DNA of 64,000 bases. Source: Paracoccus sp. MBLB3053 (GTDB taxonomy: Bacteria > Pseudomonadota > Alphaproteobacteria > Rhodobacterales > Rhodobacteraceae). The notes under the pieces are model-generated. The model saw only the letters and a program-made list of their open reading frames with translations. It was not told the DNA's origin and searched no databases. The first letter of the stretch is position 1, and each line of letters begins with the position of its first letter. A program made the translations under genes and the position numbers. The stretch lies in the NCBI RefSeq assembly GCF_031822435.1, contig NZ_JAVQLW010000002.1, positions 434,001-498,000 on the forward strand, read 5' to 3'. This document shows positions 18,791 to 28,044 of the stretch, piece after piece.

Positions 18791-19785
18791 TTCGACACCC
18801 CCTTGCGGCGCAGCAGGTCTCGCAATGTGGCCAATTCGTCAGCAACAGCGGGGGATTGCAGGGTCAGAATCGTCACGATCACCACAGCCTTCACGATCAG
18901 GTTGAACTCCGGGGGCCAGCCCGACATCAGGATGCCTGTGTTCAACGCCTGGATGATCAGCGCGCCGATCAGCGAAGCGGTGATCGAGAAGCGCCCACCG
19001 GCCAGCGAGGTCCCCCCGATCACCACGGCCAGGATGGCATCGAGTTCAAGCCACAAACCGGCATTGTTGGCGTCGGCGCCGTGAATGTCGGCCGTCACGA
19101 TCATTCCCGCCATTGCCGCGCACAACCCGGAAATCCCGTAGGTCGCCAGGATCAGGAAGCGGGCACGCACGCCCACGAGCATCGACGCGCGCCGGTTGAT
19201 CCCGACAGCCTCGATCAGCAGCCCCAATGCGGTCCGCCGGACAAGAAGGCCGACGACCAGCCCCAGGGCAAGCCAGATGAGAATAGGCATCGGAACGCCC
19301 ATGACAGCGCCCGAGCCAATGAACGAAAAGGCCGGGTTGTTGAAGGTGAGGATCACGCCACCGGTGATCAACTGCGCGATTCCACGCCCTGCCACCATCA
19401 AAATAAGCGTCGCGATGATCGGCTGGATATCGAGAAATGCGACCAGCATTCCGTTCCAGATCCCGCAAAGCAGGCCAAGGGCCAGCGACACCACCAGAAC
19501 CACCAGTACGGGCTGGCCATCGGCAACAAGCGTGGCGGCCACTGCACCAGTGATCGCCATGACTGCCCCGACCGACAGGTCAATTCCCCTCGTCGCTATG
19601 ACCAGAGTCATGCCGATGGCGAGAAGCGCGACAGGTGCCACGCGAACACCGACATCGATGATGCTTCCGTAAAGCCGTCCGTTCTGCACCGTGATCGAGA
19701 AAAACCCTGGCGAAATCAGACCGACGAGCACCAGAACGACAGCCAGAGCCAGCAATTGGGGCTGCAATTGACGCATTTTTCTCAT
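18787..19785 (-). CDS. ytfT: Sugar ABC transporter permease, YtfT-like
   Basis: A 332-residue RbsC-family permease: ALLAIGMTLVIATRGIDLSVGAVMAITGAVAATLVADG in the middle and LWLELDAILAVVIGGTSLAGGRFSITASLIGALIIQALNTGI near the C-terminus, matching the YtfT pattern. The gene overlaps ytfR upstream and yjfF downstream by four bases each, so the stoichiometry is translationally coupled. It forms the membrane channel with YjfF for pentose/furanose-type sugars. Confidence 0.88.
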   Translation of the reverse strand: MRKMRQLQPQLLALAVVLVLVGLISPGFFSITVQNGRLYGSIIDVGVRVAPVALLAIGMTLVIATRGIDLSVGAVMAITGAVAATLVADGQPVLVVLVVSLALGLLCGIWNGMLVAFLDIQPIIATLILMVAGRGIAQLITGGVILTFNNPAFSFIGSGAVMGVPMPILIWLALGLVVGLLVRRTALGLLIEAVGINRRASMLVGVRARFLILATYGISGLCAAMAGMIVTADIHGADANNAGLWLELDAILAVVIGGTSLAGGRFSITASLIGALIIQALNTGILMSGWPPEFNLIVKAVVIVTILTLQSPAVADELATLRDLLRRKGVSK

Positions 19786-21299
19786 GCGGCATCTCCGGGA
19801 ACGGCCATCGCCTCGACAATGGCCTCGGCGGTTATTTCGGCCCCCTTGAGTTCCCGTACATGTTGGCGATCCGACAGCACGATCACCCGCGTCGAGAAGG
19901 CCACAAGTTCCTCGATCTCGGACGAAATGACGACAAGAGCCATGCCATCGGCGCGAAGTTTCTCGATCAGGTTGATGATTTCGGCATGGGCGCCGATGTC
20001 GATGCCGCGGGTGGGTTCATCCAAGATCAAAAGCCTCGGGTTGGTGGCGAGCCAACGGGCAAGGATCGCCTTTTGCTGGTTTCCCCCTGAAAGAAACTTG
20101 ATGGGGCGATCGGGATCGGGCGGGCGAATATCCAGCGCACCGATATAGCGTTCGGCTATCGCATCCGCCTCACGACGGGCGATGGGTCGGGCCCAGCCCT
20201 TTCTCGCCTGAAGCGCCAGAAGGATGTTCTGTCGAACCGAAAGGTCGCCGACGATGCCATCGCTCTTGCGTTCCTCGGGGCACATCCCGAAACCGGCCGC
20301 GATTGCATCCTGTGGAGAGTGCAGCTCGACCGGTTTGCCGTCAACCGAAGCGTGCCCGCTATCGGGTCTGTCGATACCGAACATCAGCCGCGCCGTTTCA
20401 GTTCGGCCAGAACCCAAGAGGCCCGCAATGCCCACAACCTCCCCCGGACGGATGTCGAGATCGAAGGGCGCAATCGAGCCGCGCTTGCCGTAATTCTCAA
20501 ACCTGAAGGCCGCTGGAATATCGGGCTCGACAGCGCCCGGATCGCGATGGTCGGTCGCATCCGCCAGTTCGCGTCCCAGCATCATTGCCACAAGCTCGCG
20601 CCGCGGCAGTTCGGAAATATCGCGCGATCCGACCATGCGGCCATTTCGCAGAACCGTCACACGGTCGGCAATCTGATAAACCTGGTCGAGGAAATGAGTG
20701 ATGATGACGATGCCCAGACCTTGTTCCCGCAATTGTCGCAGCACGTCGAACAGGGCCTCGACTTCGCGCGCATCGAGGCTGGCTGTCGGTTCGTCAAGAA
20801 ACAGGACCTTGCCGGAGAGATCGACTGCGCGTGCAATGGCAATGATCTGTCGAACCGCGACCGGGTAGCGCGCCAGGGTCTCGTCAGGATCTGCCGGAAC
20901 TCCGTAGCGCGCCAGCAATCTTGCGCTGTCTTTGCGCATCTTGCGCCGATCGATCAGCCCCATCCGGCGCGGCTGCCGACCAAGATAGAGGTTCTCGGCA
21001 ACGGTCAGGTTATCGAGCAGGTTTACCTCCTGATAGACCGTCCCGATCCCGAGATCCTGCGCATCGGCGACCGCGCGCGGTTCGACCTTCACGCCTTCAA
21101 GCTGCATCGAGCCCGCATCGCGCCGATAGGCACCGGTCAGGATCTTGACGAGCGTGGACTTACCCGCCCCGTTTTCGCCCAGAAGGGCATGAATCTCTCC
21201 CCCGCGCAGAGAAAAGTCCACGCCGTCCAGCACCTTGACGCCAAAGAACGACTTGTCGATTCCCTGCGCCGAAAGCAGCGCATCTTTGGTCATGTTCAT
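19782..21299 (-). CDS. ytfR: Sugar ABC transporter ATP-binding protein, YtfR-like (two ATPase domains)
   Basis: A 505-residue double ABC ATPase. The first half has Walker A GENGAGKST, Walker B VLFLDEPTASLD and the Q-loop region GTVYQEVNLLDNLTVAENLYLGRQP. The second half has a degenerate Walker A (GLLGSGRTE), signature LSGGNQQKAILARWL and LLILDEPTRGIDIGAHAEI. This is the RbsA/MglA/YtfR type. It energises the two permeases. A hairpin (21316-21338) separates it from the binding-protein gene. Confidence 0.92.
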   Translation of the reverse strand: MNMTKDALLSAQGIDKSFFGVKVLDGVDFSLRGGEIHALLGENGAGKSTLVKILTGAYRRDAGSMQLEGVKVEPRAVADAQDLGIGTVYQEVNLLDNLTVAENLYLGRQPRRMGLIDRRKMRKDSARLLARYGVPADPDETLARYPVAVRQIIAIARAVDLSGKVLFLDEPTASLDAREVEALFDVLRQLREQGLGIVIITHFLDQVYQIADRVTVLRNGRMVGSRDISELPRRELVAMMLGRELADATDHRDPGAVEPDIPAAFRFENYGKRGSIAPFDLDIRPGEVVGIAGLLGSGRTETARLMFGIDRPDSGHASVDGKPVELHSPQDAIAAGFGMCPEERKSDGIVGDLSVRQNILLALQARKGWARPIARREADAIAERYIGALDIRPPDPDRPIKFLSGGNQQKAILARWLATNPRLLILDEPTRGIDIGAHAEIINLIEKLRADGMALVVISSEIEELVAFSTRVIVLSDRQHVRELKGAEITAEAIVEAMAVPGDAA

Positions 21300-21315
21300 T
21301 TTCCTGAGGGAGGTC

Positions 21316-21338
21316 GGGCGGGGTTATGGCCCCCGCCC
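21316..21338 (-). promoter_or_regulatory. GC-rich hairpin between ytfQ and ytfR
   Basis: An 8-bp stem (GGGCGGGG / CCCCGCCC) with a 7-base loop in the 47-base gap after ytfQ. It lacks a strong T run on the minus strand. Such structures after binding-protein genes usually protect the upstream mRNA or partly terminate, raising the binding protein relative to the ATPase (inference). Confidence 0.6.
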
Positions 21339-21346
21339 TTTTGCAC

Positions 21347-22306
21347 TCAGTAGCCCAGATCTTTCTTGGACTCGTAGACGCCCTTGGGATCGTCGCCCTG
21401 AGTGAACAGCTTGGATTCGGTCTGGATCCATTTCGGCGGCATGGTGCCGTCGGCCAGGTATTTTTCCAGAACGTCGAAGGCCGGCCCCGCCATGTTCGGC
21501 GTCAGTTCGACGGTGGCATTCGCCTCGCCTTCGGCCATGGCCAGGAAAATATCGGGCACCGCGTCGATGGACACCACCTTGATGTCGGAGCCCGGCTTCA
21601 GGCCAGCTTCCTTGATGGCCTGGATCGCACCAACGGCCATGTCGTCGTTATGGGCATAGACCGCGCAGATGTCCTTGCCGCCGTTTTCGGCCTTGATGAA
21701 GCTCTCCATCACCTCCTTGCCCTTGGTGCGGGTGAAGTCGCCGGTCTGGCTGCGCGAGATGGTGATATTGTCGTGGCCTGCAATGGCTTCCTCGAAGCCT
21801 TTCTTGCGGTTGATCGCCGGCGAGGAACCCGTCGTGCCCTGCAGTTCGACGACCTTGCATTCCTGGTCGCCGACATCCTTCACCAGCCATTCACCAGCAA
21901 CCTTGCCTTCGAATACCTGGTCCGAGGTGACAGCGGTCAGATAGAGTTCGTCCGACGCGTCGATCTGACGGTCCAGCAAGATCACGGGGATCTCGGCGTC
22001 CTTCGCCTCGGCCAGCACGTCTTCCCAGCCAGTGGCGACGACCGGGGCGATCAGGATCGCGTCAACCCCCTGGGCAATGAAGCCGCGGACCGCCTTGATC
22101 TGGTTTTCCTGTTTCTGCTGGGCGTCGGCAAACTTGAGATCAATGCCCCGTTCCTTGGCCTGCTGCAGCGTGACGGTGGTTTCTGCAGCGCGCCAACCAG
22201 ATTCCGAGCCGATCTGCGAGAATCCGACCGTCATGTCGGCGGCAAAGGCCGCTCCGGACATCATCAGACAGGCGACCGAACTGGCCGCAAGAAAATTGCG
22301 TTTCAT
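21347..22306 (-). CDS. ytfQ: Sugar ABC transporter periplasmic binding protein, YtfQ-like
   Basis: A 319-residue protein with a Sec signal peptide (MKRNFLAASSVACLMMSGAAFA) and a periplasmic-binding Peripla_BP_4 fold. Long blocks match E. coli YtfQ as I remember it: TVGFSQIGSESGWRAAET, QQKQENQIKAVRGFIAQGVD, IAPVVATGWEDVLAEAKDAE and VYAHNDDMAVGAIQAIKEAG. The known ligand of YtfQ is galactofuranose, so galactofuranose-like sugars are the first guess. First gene of the ytfQRT-yjfF-gntR operon; a promoter is visible upstream. Confidence 0.93.
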   Translation of the reverse strand: MKRNFLAASSVACLMMSGAAFAADMTVGFSQIGSESGWRAAETTVTLQQAKERGIDLKFADAQQKQENQIKAVRGFIAQGVDAILIAPVVATGWEDVLAEAKDAEIPVILLDRQIDASDELYLTAVTSDQVFEGKVAGEWLVKDVGDQECKVVELQGTTGSSPAINRKKGFEEAIAGHDNITISRSQTGDFTRTKGKEVMESFIKAENGGKDICAVYAHNDDMAVGAIQAIKEAGLKPGSDIKVVSIDAVPDIFLAMAEGEANATVELTPNMAGPAFDVLEKYLADGTMPPKWIQTESKLFTQGDDPKGVYESKKDLGY

Positions 22307-22350
22307 GATTTTATCCTCCCCTTGGAAAGGCCTCCAACCTTCCTCCTTCA

Positions 22351-22379
22351 GGAATAAAATATGATTTTTAATGCGTCAA
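22351..22379 (-). promoter_or_regulatory. Candidate promoter and operator of the ytf-like operon
   Basis: Read on the minus strand, TTGACG (22374-22379) is followed after 17 bases by TATTCC (22351-22356). The spacer and -10 include an A/T palindrome TAAAA-N6-TTTTA (22355-22370), a plausible site for the GntR regulator at the operon's end. This is one of the few strongly AT-rich patches in the area. Confidence 0.5.
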
Positions 22380-22434
22380 CAGGTCTGGGGGAGTCCTGAA
22401 ACCTAAGGATTCATGCGAATAGACGCTCGAAAAG

Positions 22435-23811
22435 TCAGACCATTGGCGAATCGTTCTGCTGAAATGGCCAGGTCGGACGGTGCCGGTGCAAATTTTCCAA
22501 CATCGCCAGGTCCTGCGATACCGCGCCGTCGGTCAGGGCCATGACCTGAGCCATCTGAAGGTTTCGCAGATCGGGCGAAAGATAACCCGACTTGACGACG
22601 AGAAGATGAATGCCGTGCGGATCAAGGCCTAACGAAGCAAAGTCTGCCAGGTAGTGAAACGGCCTGCGCCGTTCGGTCAGTACCACATCAATTCCACCTA
22701 GGGTCGCGATCGCCTCAGTCTTGGAGAACCGAACCGTTTCGGGCCGGATCGTCACCTGCGGGCCACCCCCACCCAATTCGCCGCCAATCGTCACCTTTGA
22801 CGCACCCAGCCGGAGCGCTGCGACCGCGCGTGGGGCGGCGATGCCGGCAAGGATCGCCTTTCTAACCGTTCCGCTGCCCCAACCCCGCCGCAACAGTGCC
22901 TCGAGCACGTCGGCGCGATCGCCAACGGCGCCGGCCGTCGGATTGTCGCCGCTATCAGCAAGGATGGTTGGCCCATCCAATTCGTCCAGAAGCCTGTCCA
23001 GCGGAGCGGAGATCATGTCGGGTAGCAGCGCCTCGCGCACGGACCAGTAGGCGTGGGCAATGTCGCGCGCGACTGCCCGGCCGGCATCCGGGTCGGTGCA
23101 GGTCACGACCGCCGCCGCCGTGGCACGAGGACTGTCGGCCCAGACGTAGCCAATCATGAGATTCGCGTCGCAGATCCCTTGTTTCTGGTCATATTCCGGC
23201 AAGGCCGCGTAAAGCGACCTACAGGGCTCGACGTAGGTCGAAGACATCTCGCCCGACACCAGCAGGGGTATCGGCACTCGAACGACCAATGGTCTTGGCC
23301 CGCCGTGCAAGGCATCAAGCAGCATCCGGGCCGCCCGAGCCTTCGTCTCGCGCTGGTCGACATGCGGCGCAGTGCGGAAGGCCGCGAACGCATCGATTGC
23401 ATTCACGATCCGCTCGCTGATCTGGCCGTGCAGGTCCCAGGCAGATGAGATGATCGCATGCGTGCCGACAATCATCCGGATGCGCTCGACGAACTCGCCT
23501 TCCGGATCGTCGATGCCGGGCACGAAATATGCGCCATGCATGATCAGCAAGACGCCATCGAGTGGCAGGGCATCCGCGAGCCTGTCACAGAACTCGTCAC
23601 ATTGTGCGGTGAACACCTCGGGTGAAACCGGACCGCCGGGGATCGAGCGGTCATGAAAGATCGGGACGGGCTCGATGCCCCTCCATTCATGATCGACGCC
23701 GGCCAGATCCAGCAGGGCTGAACCTTCGCTGCGCGCAAAGTCGGATGCGACCTGCAAAAGGGGCGAATAGGTCGAGCATTCCGTATGAAGACCGCCGATT
23801 GCGACGCGCAT
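22435..23811 (-). CDS. M81-family metallopeptidase (MlrC-like)
   Basis: A 458-residue protein starting MRVAIGGLHTECSTYSP. It has the MlrC pattern: GGLHTECST near the start, GVLLIMHGAYFV, SSAWDLHGQISERIVNAIDAFAAFRTAPHVDQRETKARAA with candidate metal-binding Asp/His residues, and the C-terminal MlrC_C domain with TILADSGDNPTAGAVGD and GELGGGGP. MlrC degrades linearised microcystin; most relatives have unknown substrates and sit near sugar or amino-acid transport genes. Start at 23811, 11 bases after the hexosaminidase stop, so it is the last gene of the amino-sugar operon. An amidase-like action on an N-acetylated sugar peptide is conceivable but unproven. Confidence 0.85.
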   Translation of the reverse strand: MRVAIGGLHTECSTYSPLLQVASDFARSEGSALLDLAGVDHEWRGIEPVPIFHDRSIPGGPVSPEVFTAQCDEFCDRLADALPLDGVLLIMHGAYFVPGIDDPEGEFVERIRMIVGTHAIISSAWDLHGQISERIVNAIDAFAAFRTAPHVDQRETKARAARMLLDALHGGPRPLVVRVPIPLLVSGEMSSTYVEPCRSLYAALPEYDQKQGICDANLMIGYVWADSPRATAAAVVTCTDPDAGRAVARDIAHAYWSVREALLPDMISAPLDRLLDELDGPTILADSGDNPTAGAVGDRADVLEALLRRGWGSGTVRKAILAGIAAPRAVAALRLGASKVTIGGELGGGGPQVTIRPETVRFSKTEAIATLGGIDVVLTERRRPFHYLADFASLGLDPHGIHLLVVKSGYLSPDLRNLQMAQVMALTDGAVSQDLAMLENLHRHRPTWPFQQNDSPMV

Positions 23812-23822
23812 TTCAAGTTCCT

Positions 23823-25706
23823 TCAAAGCTGGGGCATCAGCGGCGCAAGGGCCATGAAACGCCGGAAATCCTTTCCCTCTGGCAAGGTCCATGCGGATTC
23901 GGCCACCGCCGAAAGTCGCGGGAAGACCATGGCGTTCCAGCGCGCCCGGCTATTGAGCATTTCGGCCCAAACCCCGCCCTGGATTCCCACCAGCCGGCCC
24001 TTGGCATTGGCGGGCAGCCCCTCGCTTGGTTCGAAACCATAGGTTTTTTCGGTCGGAACTACTCCGCCCCAAGTGAGCCCGATACCGTCCCAGCGGTGGT
24101 CATGGGCCATGTCCAGGTAGTAGGCCTGGCCGGGGGTAGCGACGACATCATATCCCGCCTCCATCAGCTCGGCGGTCTTCTCGACCGAGCGCCAGGCGAA
24201 AAGCAACGTTCCCACCGCAGAGACACCGCCGCCATCGGCGCATTCGTCCCAGCCGGCCAGAAATCGACCGCGCCGAGCCAGCATATCCTGCATCCGGCGC
24301 ATGAAATATGCCTGCAACCGGTCGGTTACGTCCTTTCCCCCGAAACCCTCGGCCTGTGCCAGCCGCATCGCGGCCGGGCTTGCCTGCCAGGACAATGGGG
24401 CCACCTCGTCGCCCCCAAGGTGGATCAGAGAGGACGGAAAGATGTCGCAAACTTCATCCAGCACCGTTTCGAGCACGTCATAGACTGCCGGAATAGCCGG
24501 GTTGACCGCGTTGTTCGGATAGCCCTGGATCGAATGATAGCTGTCCGGAAGTTCTGCCCGATCGGCAAGCTCAGGCATAGCTGCCAAAAGCGAGGCAAGA
24601 TGGCCCGGCATGTCGATTTCGGGCATGACCTCAATGCCAAGGCGAGCGCCGTGTGCAACCAGTGCACGCGCCTCGATCCCGGTGTAATAACCCAGCTGCC
24701 CCGTCGCAGGATCGGCATATTGAGGTGCCAATGCTTCAGACATGCCGCGGCGCGATCCGATCTCGGTCAGTTGCGGTAGGGCGGGAATTTCGAGACGCCA
24801 CCCTTCGTCATCGGTCAGATGCCAATGAAGACGGTTCATCCGGTGCCACGCCAGAATGTCGATGACACGATGGACTTGCTCGATCGGGCGGAAATTGCGT
24901 GAAACGTCCATATGCATGCCGCGCCATGCAAAGCGCGGCCAGTCCTCGATCCTTCCCCGCAGCGGCACGTCAAAGCGGGGATCTGTCAGGGCTCCGTGAA
25001 TGATCTGGGCAAGCGCAATCAGACCGTGGCGCAAACCTGCCGGTCCATGATGGCACAGCGCGATCGCTTCGGGCGCGAAATCCAGTACATATCCGCCCTC
25101 CGGCAGCTTGGGATCGTCTTGCGGATCCACCGGACGCCCAGCGGACGAGATGATCGACGGGGCAAGCGGGAAAAGTCTGCGATGCAATGCGGCGATTTCG
25201 ACCAGATCCGGCCGCAGTCTGATGCCCGGCTGAGCGCCCCATTCCTCGACCTTTGCCTTTTGAGGCCAGGGCAGCATGGAAAGCGGGATCTCGATTTGCC
25301 CTTCAAAAGCCGGACGCACAGGATCGACAGGCGCGCTCGCCAGGGCCTCAAGATCACCAATCAGCAGCGGCACATCGCCTTCCGGCGTTTCCAGCCAGGC
25401 CGACATCGCCCCTTGCGAGCGGTTTGCGGGTGGATGGGTCAGGGTGCGGATCTCGATGTCCCATGCCTCTCCCGGCGCGATCCGATGCCCGTCTGGTGCA
25501 GCCAGGCGATGATGGTTTCCCAGACGTCGCGAGAAATCAGCGCCAGAAATTTCCGCCGGCATCAGAACACGTGTCATCGACGCAAAGCAAAGCGCCGTCG
25601 CCGAAACCGTGCCCCCACCCAGATTGACGATACGAAAGCGGAACATTCCGCCCTTGCTTGATGGCGCCCCCTTTGGCGACCAGCTTTGTTCGAGCCAGAG
25701 CGTCAT
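23823..25706 (-). CDS. Beta-N-acetylhexosaminidase, GH20, cytosolic
   Basis: A 627-residue GH20 enzyme. After a GH20b-like N-terminal domain comes the barrel with RFAWRGMHMDVSRNFRPIEQV, MNRLHWHLTDDEGWRLEI, GIEVMPEIDMPGHLASLL and the catalytic pair in IHLGGDEVAP (Asp-Glu near residues 432-433). It hydrolyses terminal GlcNAc or GalNAc by substrate-assisted catalysis. No signal peptide is present, so substrates must be imported first. It overlaps nagA upstream (ATGA) and is followed by the M81 gene. Confidence 0.93.
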   Translation of the reverse strand: MTLWLEQSWSPKGAPSSKGGMFRFRIVNLGGGTVSATALCFASMTRVLMPAEISGADFSRRLGNHHRLAAPDGHRIAPGEAWDIEIRTLTHPPANRSQGAMSAWLETPEGDVPLLIGDLEALASAPVDPVRPAFEGQIEIPLSMLPWPQKAKVEEWGAQPGIRLRPDLVEIAALHRRLFPLAPSIISSAGRPVDPQDDPKLPEGGYVLDFAPEAIALCHHGPAGLRHGLIALAQIIHGALTDPRFDVPLRGRIEDWPRFAWRGMHMDVSRNFRPIEQVHRVIDILAWHRMNRLHWHLTDDEGWRLEIPALPQLTEIGSRRGMSEALAPQYADPATGQLGYYTGIEARALVAHGARLGIEVMPEIDMPGHLASLLAAMPELADRAELPDSYHSIQGYPNNAVNPAIPAVYDVLETVLDEVCDIFPSSLIHLGGDEVAPLSWQASPAAMRLAQAEGFGGKDVTDRLQAYFMRRMQDMLARRGRFLAGWDECADGGGVSAVGTLLFAWRSVEKTAELMEAGYDVVATPGQAYYLDMAHDHRWDGIGLTWGGVVPTEKTYGFEPSEGLPANAKGRLVGIQGGVWAEMLNSRARWNAMVFPRLSAVAESAWTLPEGKDFRRFMALAPLMPQL

Positions 25707-26797
25707 TTCAGCAGGGCCCTCATCTGCAAATCCTTGTCCAGCGCCACGAGATCACGCAATGGCACCCCCGGCGCCACGGCAAGTGGCGGCAAGCCCATCG
25801 CCTGGCGCGGCAGGTCCGTCGCCATGGCAATTGCGCGCTCGAGGGGCAGTCCGGTCATCGCAATCAGGCGCCTCATCGATTCCAGCATGTCGATATGCGC
25901 CCCGGCGAGTGAGCCCTGCGCATTCACCAATGCGCCGTCCTTCACGTGGATATCCATGCCGTAAAGCGAGAAGTGGTCGGGCCCGCCCACGGTTGGCATC
26001 GCGTCCGAGACGATAAAGCAGCGATCGGGTCGAGGCCGGGCGTTGATTGCGATGTTCAGCATCTCGGCCGAGACATGGATGCCATCTGCGATAAGGCCGC
26101 ACCACGCTTTGGAAAGGATCGCGGCCGCAATCACGCCGGGTTCGCGCGACGTCATCTGAGGCATGGCGTTGTAAAGGTGGGTGAACATGGTCACGCCATT
26201 TGCCAAGCCCAAGCGCGCCTCATCCGCGTTGGCCATCGTATGCCCGGCAGAAAGGACAACCCCCAGGTCCGCAGCTTCGCGCAGCAGCCGGAGATCGGCC
26301 AGTTCGGGCGCAAGTGTCAGCAGCGTCGGGACCCCTGCTCCGCGCAGCCTTCGCAGCACATCCAACGTGTGTTCGTCGAGCGGCCGGATGAAGCGCGCAT
26401 CATGCGTGCCCTTGCGGGCCGTCGCAATATGCGGCCCTTCGATATGAATGCCCGCAACGCCCGGCTGGCCCATCGCCGCGATCGCTGCGGAAGCGGCGGC
26501 TTCCAGTACTTCAGGGCTGTCGGTGATGACGGTAGGCAGGATCTGGGCCGTGCCAAGCCGATGATGCGCTTCGGCAATGGCAGCTATTCCTTCCGGCGTG
26601 GGGTTCGCGTTGAACAGCACGCCTCCGCCCCCATTCACCTGCAGGTCTGTGCAACCGGGCATCATGAGCGACACCGAGAGATCAGGAGTGTCATCTCCCA
26701 GCGGGCGGAATCGCGAGACGCGCCCATCCTTGATCTCAATCGCACGACCCGTGGTCAGCTTCCCATTCGTCCATAGCCTTTCAGCGGCGATCAGCAT
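25703..26797 (-). CDS. nagA: N-acetylglucosamine-6-phosphate deacetylase (NagA/AgaA type)
   Basis: A 364-residue amidohydrolase starting MLIAAERLWTNGKL. Motifs: the first-strand metal region is present as MMPGCTDLQVNGGGGVLFN, then AGIHIEGPHIATARKGTHD, LSAGHTMANADEA, MTSREPGVIAA and FIVSDAMPTVGGPDHF with the catalytic Asp. Deacetylates GlcNAc-6-P (or GalNAc-6-P in AgaA) in the cytoplasm. The ATG at 26797 overlaps the gatZ stop; the long upstream extension in frame is not homologous. Sequence alone does not separate NagA from AgaA; the linked agaS and gatZ argue for use on GalNAc-6-P as well. Confidence 0.92.
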   Translation of the reverse strand: MLIAAERLWTNGKLTTGRAIEIKDGRVSRFRPLGDDTPDLSVSLMMPGCTDLQVNGGGGVLFNANPTPEGIAAIAEAHHRLGTAQILPTVITDSPEVLEAAASAAIAAMGQPGVAGIHIEGPHIATARKGTHDARFIRPLDEHTLDVLRRLRGAGVPTLLTLAPELADLRLLREAADLGVVLSAGHTMANADEARLGLANGVTMFTHLYNAMPQMTSREPGVIAAAILSKAWCGLIADGIHVSAEMLNIAINARPRPDRCFIVSDAMPTVGGPDHFSLYGMDIHVKDGALVNAQGSLAGAHIDMLESMRRLIAMTGLPLERAIAMATDLPRQAMGLPPLAVAPGVPLRDLVALDKDLQMRALLK

Positions 26798-28044
26798 GAC
26801 TTCACCGGGTAGTAATCTGACAGACGTTGCTCGACATGGGCTTGCAGGATGGCCCGGGCGGGTGAGAGATCCAATCGGGCCGCGCGCTCGAGTGTCGCGG
26901 CGGGCAGGTATTGCAGCAGAAGCGGCTCTGGCAACGAGCCATCGAGTGCCGCGCAAAGCGCGTCAATTTCGGCCTTTGCCTGTGGCCAGTAATAACGGAT
27001 GCGGTCTGCATATCCGAAATGTCGCAAAAGCCGCATGGTTTCCGCGTCGCCATGGTAATGGCCCTGCCAGTATTTCGGGGCCGCCAGCATCAATTGCTCG
27101 ATCCGGGTCGAGATATGCGGGCTGCCGTCGATCCATGACCTGACATGCGAAAGGGCATAGAGCGCCTCGCGCCAGGCGAAGGTCAGCGCCGGGCCGACCT
27201 TTAGGATCGCGAAATTGCGCCGGGTCAAATCGGCGTATACCCCGGCTGCTTGATAGTCGGTCGAATGGGCCTCGAAGCAGAGATTGTGGTTCTCTCCCAG
27301 CACCGGCGTCAGCGCATCCGGTTGGCTTGGATCGAACCGGTGCACCTGGGCAGGCGAGAATTCAAGCCCCGGCTGCACGACAAGCCCGCGCACCCTTTGC
27401 CAGGCAGCCTGCTGTGATGCCGCCGAAAATGCGTCCTCGTGTCGGCTCAGCGTCGCCATAGCCGCCTTGGCAGAGGTCGGAAGAATGCCTTCATCATCGT
27501 GCCTGGCCCCGCCGGGCGGAGGAACCTCGGTCCCGACGATATAAACGAGAGCATCAGGTTCGGGTGCATTTGCCTCGGCAACGGCGGCGAGCCGGGCCGC
27601 GCGCTCGGCAGCCACTTCGTCTCCGACCTGCGCGGGTTCACCGAGACACCCTTCCGAGCAATCGAGATGGATCTTTGTAAAACCCGCGCGGACATAGTCC
27701 GCGATCAGCGTTTCGGCCAGCGCCATTGCCGCCGCCGGGTCCTGCCCCCGCCATGCCTGCGGCCCGAGATGGTCACCCCCAAGGATCAGCGGCACGTGTT
27801 CAAGACCCTGCGCGACGGCGATTTCGCGCACGAAGGCCACGAATTCGGCGGGCGTCATGCCGGTATATCCGCCGAACTGGTTGACCTGATTCGACGTCGC
27901 CTCGATCAGCGCAGGCATCGCGTGTTCATGAGCCTGCCGCAGTCCAGCCGCGATCACATCAGGATGGGCCGAGCAAATCGAGGGTATTGCAGGGCCCCGC
28001 CGCTGCCTGACGGCCCGGATCAATGGAGTCAGAAGATCGCTCAT
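26791..28044 (-). CDS. gatZ: Tagatose-bisphosphate aldolase non-catalytic subunit / AgaZ-GatZ family
   Basis: A 417-residue GatZ/KbaZ protein: AIPSICSAHPDVIAAGLRQA, LIEATSNQVNQFGGYTGMTP, LILGGDHLGPQAW and CLGEPAQVGDEVAAERAARL. In enteric bacteria it accompanies the class II aldolase GatY/KbaY. AgaZ has alternatively been proposed to act as tagatose-6-phosphate kinase in GalNAc catabolism. No gatY/kbaY lies in this window, so either the partner is elsewhere or the protein works alone. It is coupled by ATGA overlaps to the ROK kinase upstream and nagA downstream. Confidence 0.9.
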   Translation of the reverse strand: MSDLLTPLIRAVRQRRGPAIPSICSAHPDVIAAGLRQAHEHAMPALIEATSNQVNQFGGYTGMTPAEFVAFVREIAVAQGLEHVPLILGGDHLGPQAWRGQDPAAAMALAETLIADYVRAGFTKIHLDCSEGCLGEPAQVGDEVAAERAARLAAVAEANAPEPDALVYIVGTEVPPPGGARHDDEGILPTSAKAAMATLSRHEDAFSAASQQAAWQRVRGLVVQPGLEFSPAQVHRFDPSQPDALTPVLGENHNLCFEAHSTDYQAAGVYADLTRRNFAILKVGPALTFAWREALYALSHVRSWIDGSPHISTRIEQLMLAAPKYWQGHYHGDAETMRLLRHFGYADRIRYYWPQAKAEIDALCAALDGSLPEPLLLQYLPAATLERAARLDLSPARAILQAHVEQRLSDYYPVKSC

